DNA of 54,701 nt from Actinomycetota bacterium (GTDB lineage Bacteria > Actinomycetota > Acidimicrobiia > Acidimicrobiales > Ilumatobacteraceae). A program made the position numbers and the translations under genes. Below are positions 54,438-54,701 of this stretch, piece after piece; position 1 is the first letter of the stretch, and every line of letters begins with the position of its first letter. The notes beneath the pieces were generated by a model. The model had not been told where the DNA came from. It was given only the letters and a program-made list of their open reading frames with translations, and searched no databases. The DNA lies in NCBI GenBank assembly GCA_009702045.1, contig WLIV01000024.1, positions 1-54,701 on the forward strand, written 5' to 3'.

Positions 54438-54701
<264 letters not shown>

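Overview
The window comes from a high-GC bacterium of the phylum Actinomycetota. Evidence for this includes a 13E12/DUF222-type HNH protein, groES under CIRCE control, dense ATGA/GTGA gene overlaps, a PyrR hairpin next to the ribosome binding site, a PHO box of the actinobacterial GTTCACC type, and gene order that follows the mycobacterial blocks groEL..tsaD..alr..glmM..rpsI..rpoA..infA and map..secY..rplC..rpsJ..tuf. The exact lineage cannot be read from this sequence alone; an Acidimicrobiia-like organism is my guess. Almost every base is coding. No gene-free stretch exceeds 300 bases; the longest are 36530-36797 (infA/pyrR) and 51953-52195 (rplC leader), and both carry regulatory structure. 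I saw no rRNA, tRNA, CRISPR array, insertion sequence or prophage.

Layout. 1-9,350: assorted housekeeping and secreted functions: the tail of an HNH protein, a dienelactone-hydrolase-like enzyme, an APH-like phosphotransferase, an NlpC/P60 hydrolase, guaA, two lipoproteins, a group II PLP decarboxylase, a secreted phospholipase A2 and a Nudix hydrolase. 9,350-21,700: groEL/groES with two CIRCE operators, an orphan one-pass membrane protein, maf, dus, a THUMP RNA methyltransferase, the t6A and cell-wall run tsaD-rimI-tsaB-tsaE-alr-nnr, and acpS. 21,700-29,800: amino-sugar supply (a 1137-residue GlmS-like protein and glmM), rpsI-rplM, truA and a PBP4-type carboxypeptidase. 29,800-33,200: a phosphate island: pit transporter, PhoU-like accessory protein, small membrane protein and CHAD protein, with a four-unit PHO box. 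33,200-36,640: alpha operon (infA, rpmJ, rpsM, rpsK, rpsD, rpoA, rplQ). 36,640-39,570: pyrR-pyrB-pyrC on the opposite strand, interrupting the ribosomal block. 39,570-52,000: S10 and spc genes from rplC to map. 52,196-54,019: a HipBA toxin-antitoxin pair and a tiny membrane protein lying between rpsJ and rplC. 54,055-54,701: terminator, rpsJ and the 3' end of tuf.

The genes mostly serve growth: translation, chaperoning, tRNA modification, envelope precursors, pyrimidine and guanine synthesis, and phosphate uptake. The points most worth a second look are the HipBA module inside the ribosomal superoperon with a structured rplC leader behind it, the giant GlmS, the histidine-aspartate tail on ribosomal protein L22, the PHO-box-controlled phosphate/CHAD island, an apparent CTG start for infA, and large perfect palindromes between genes.
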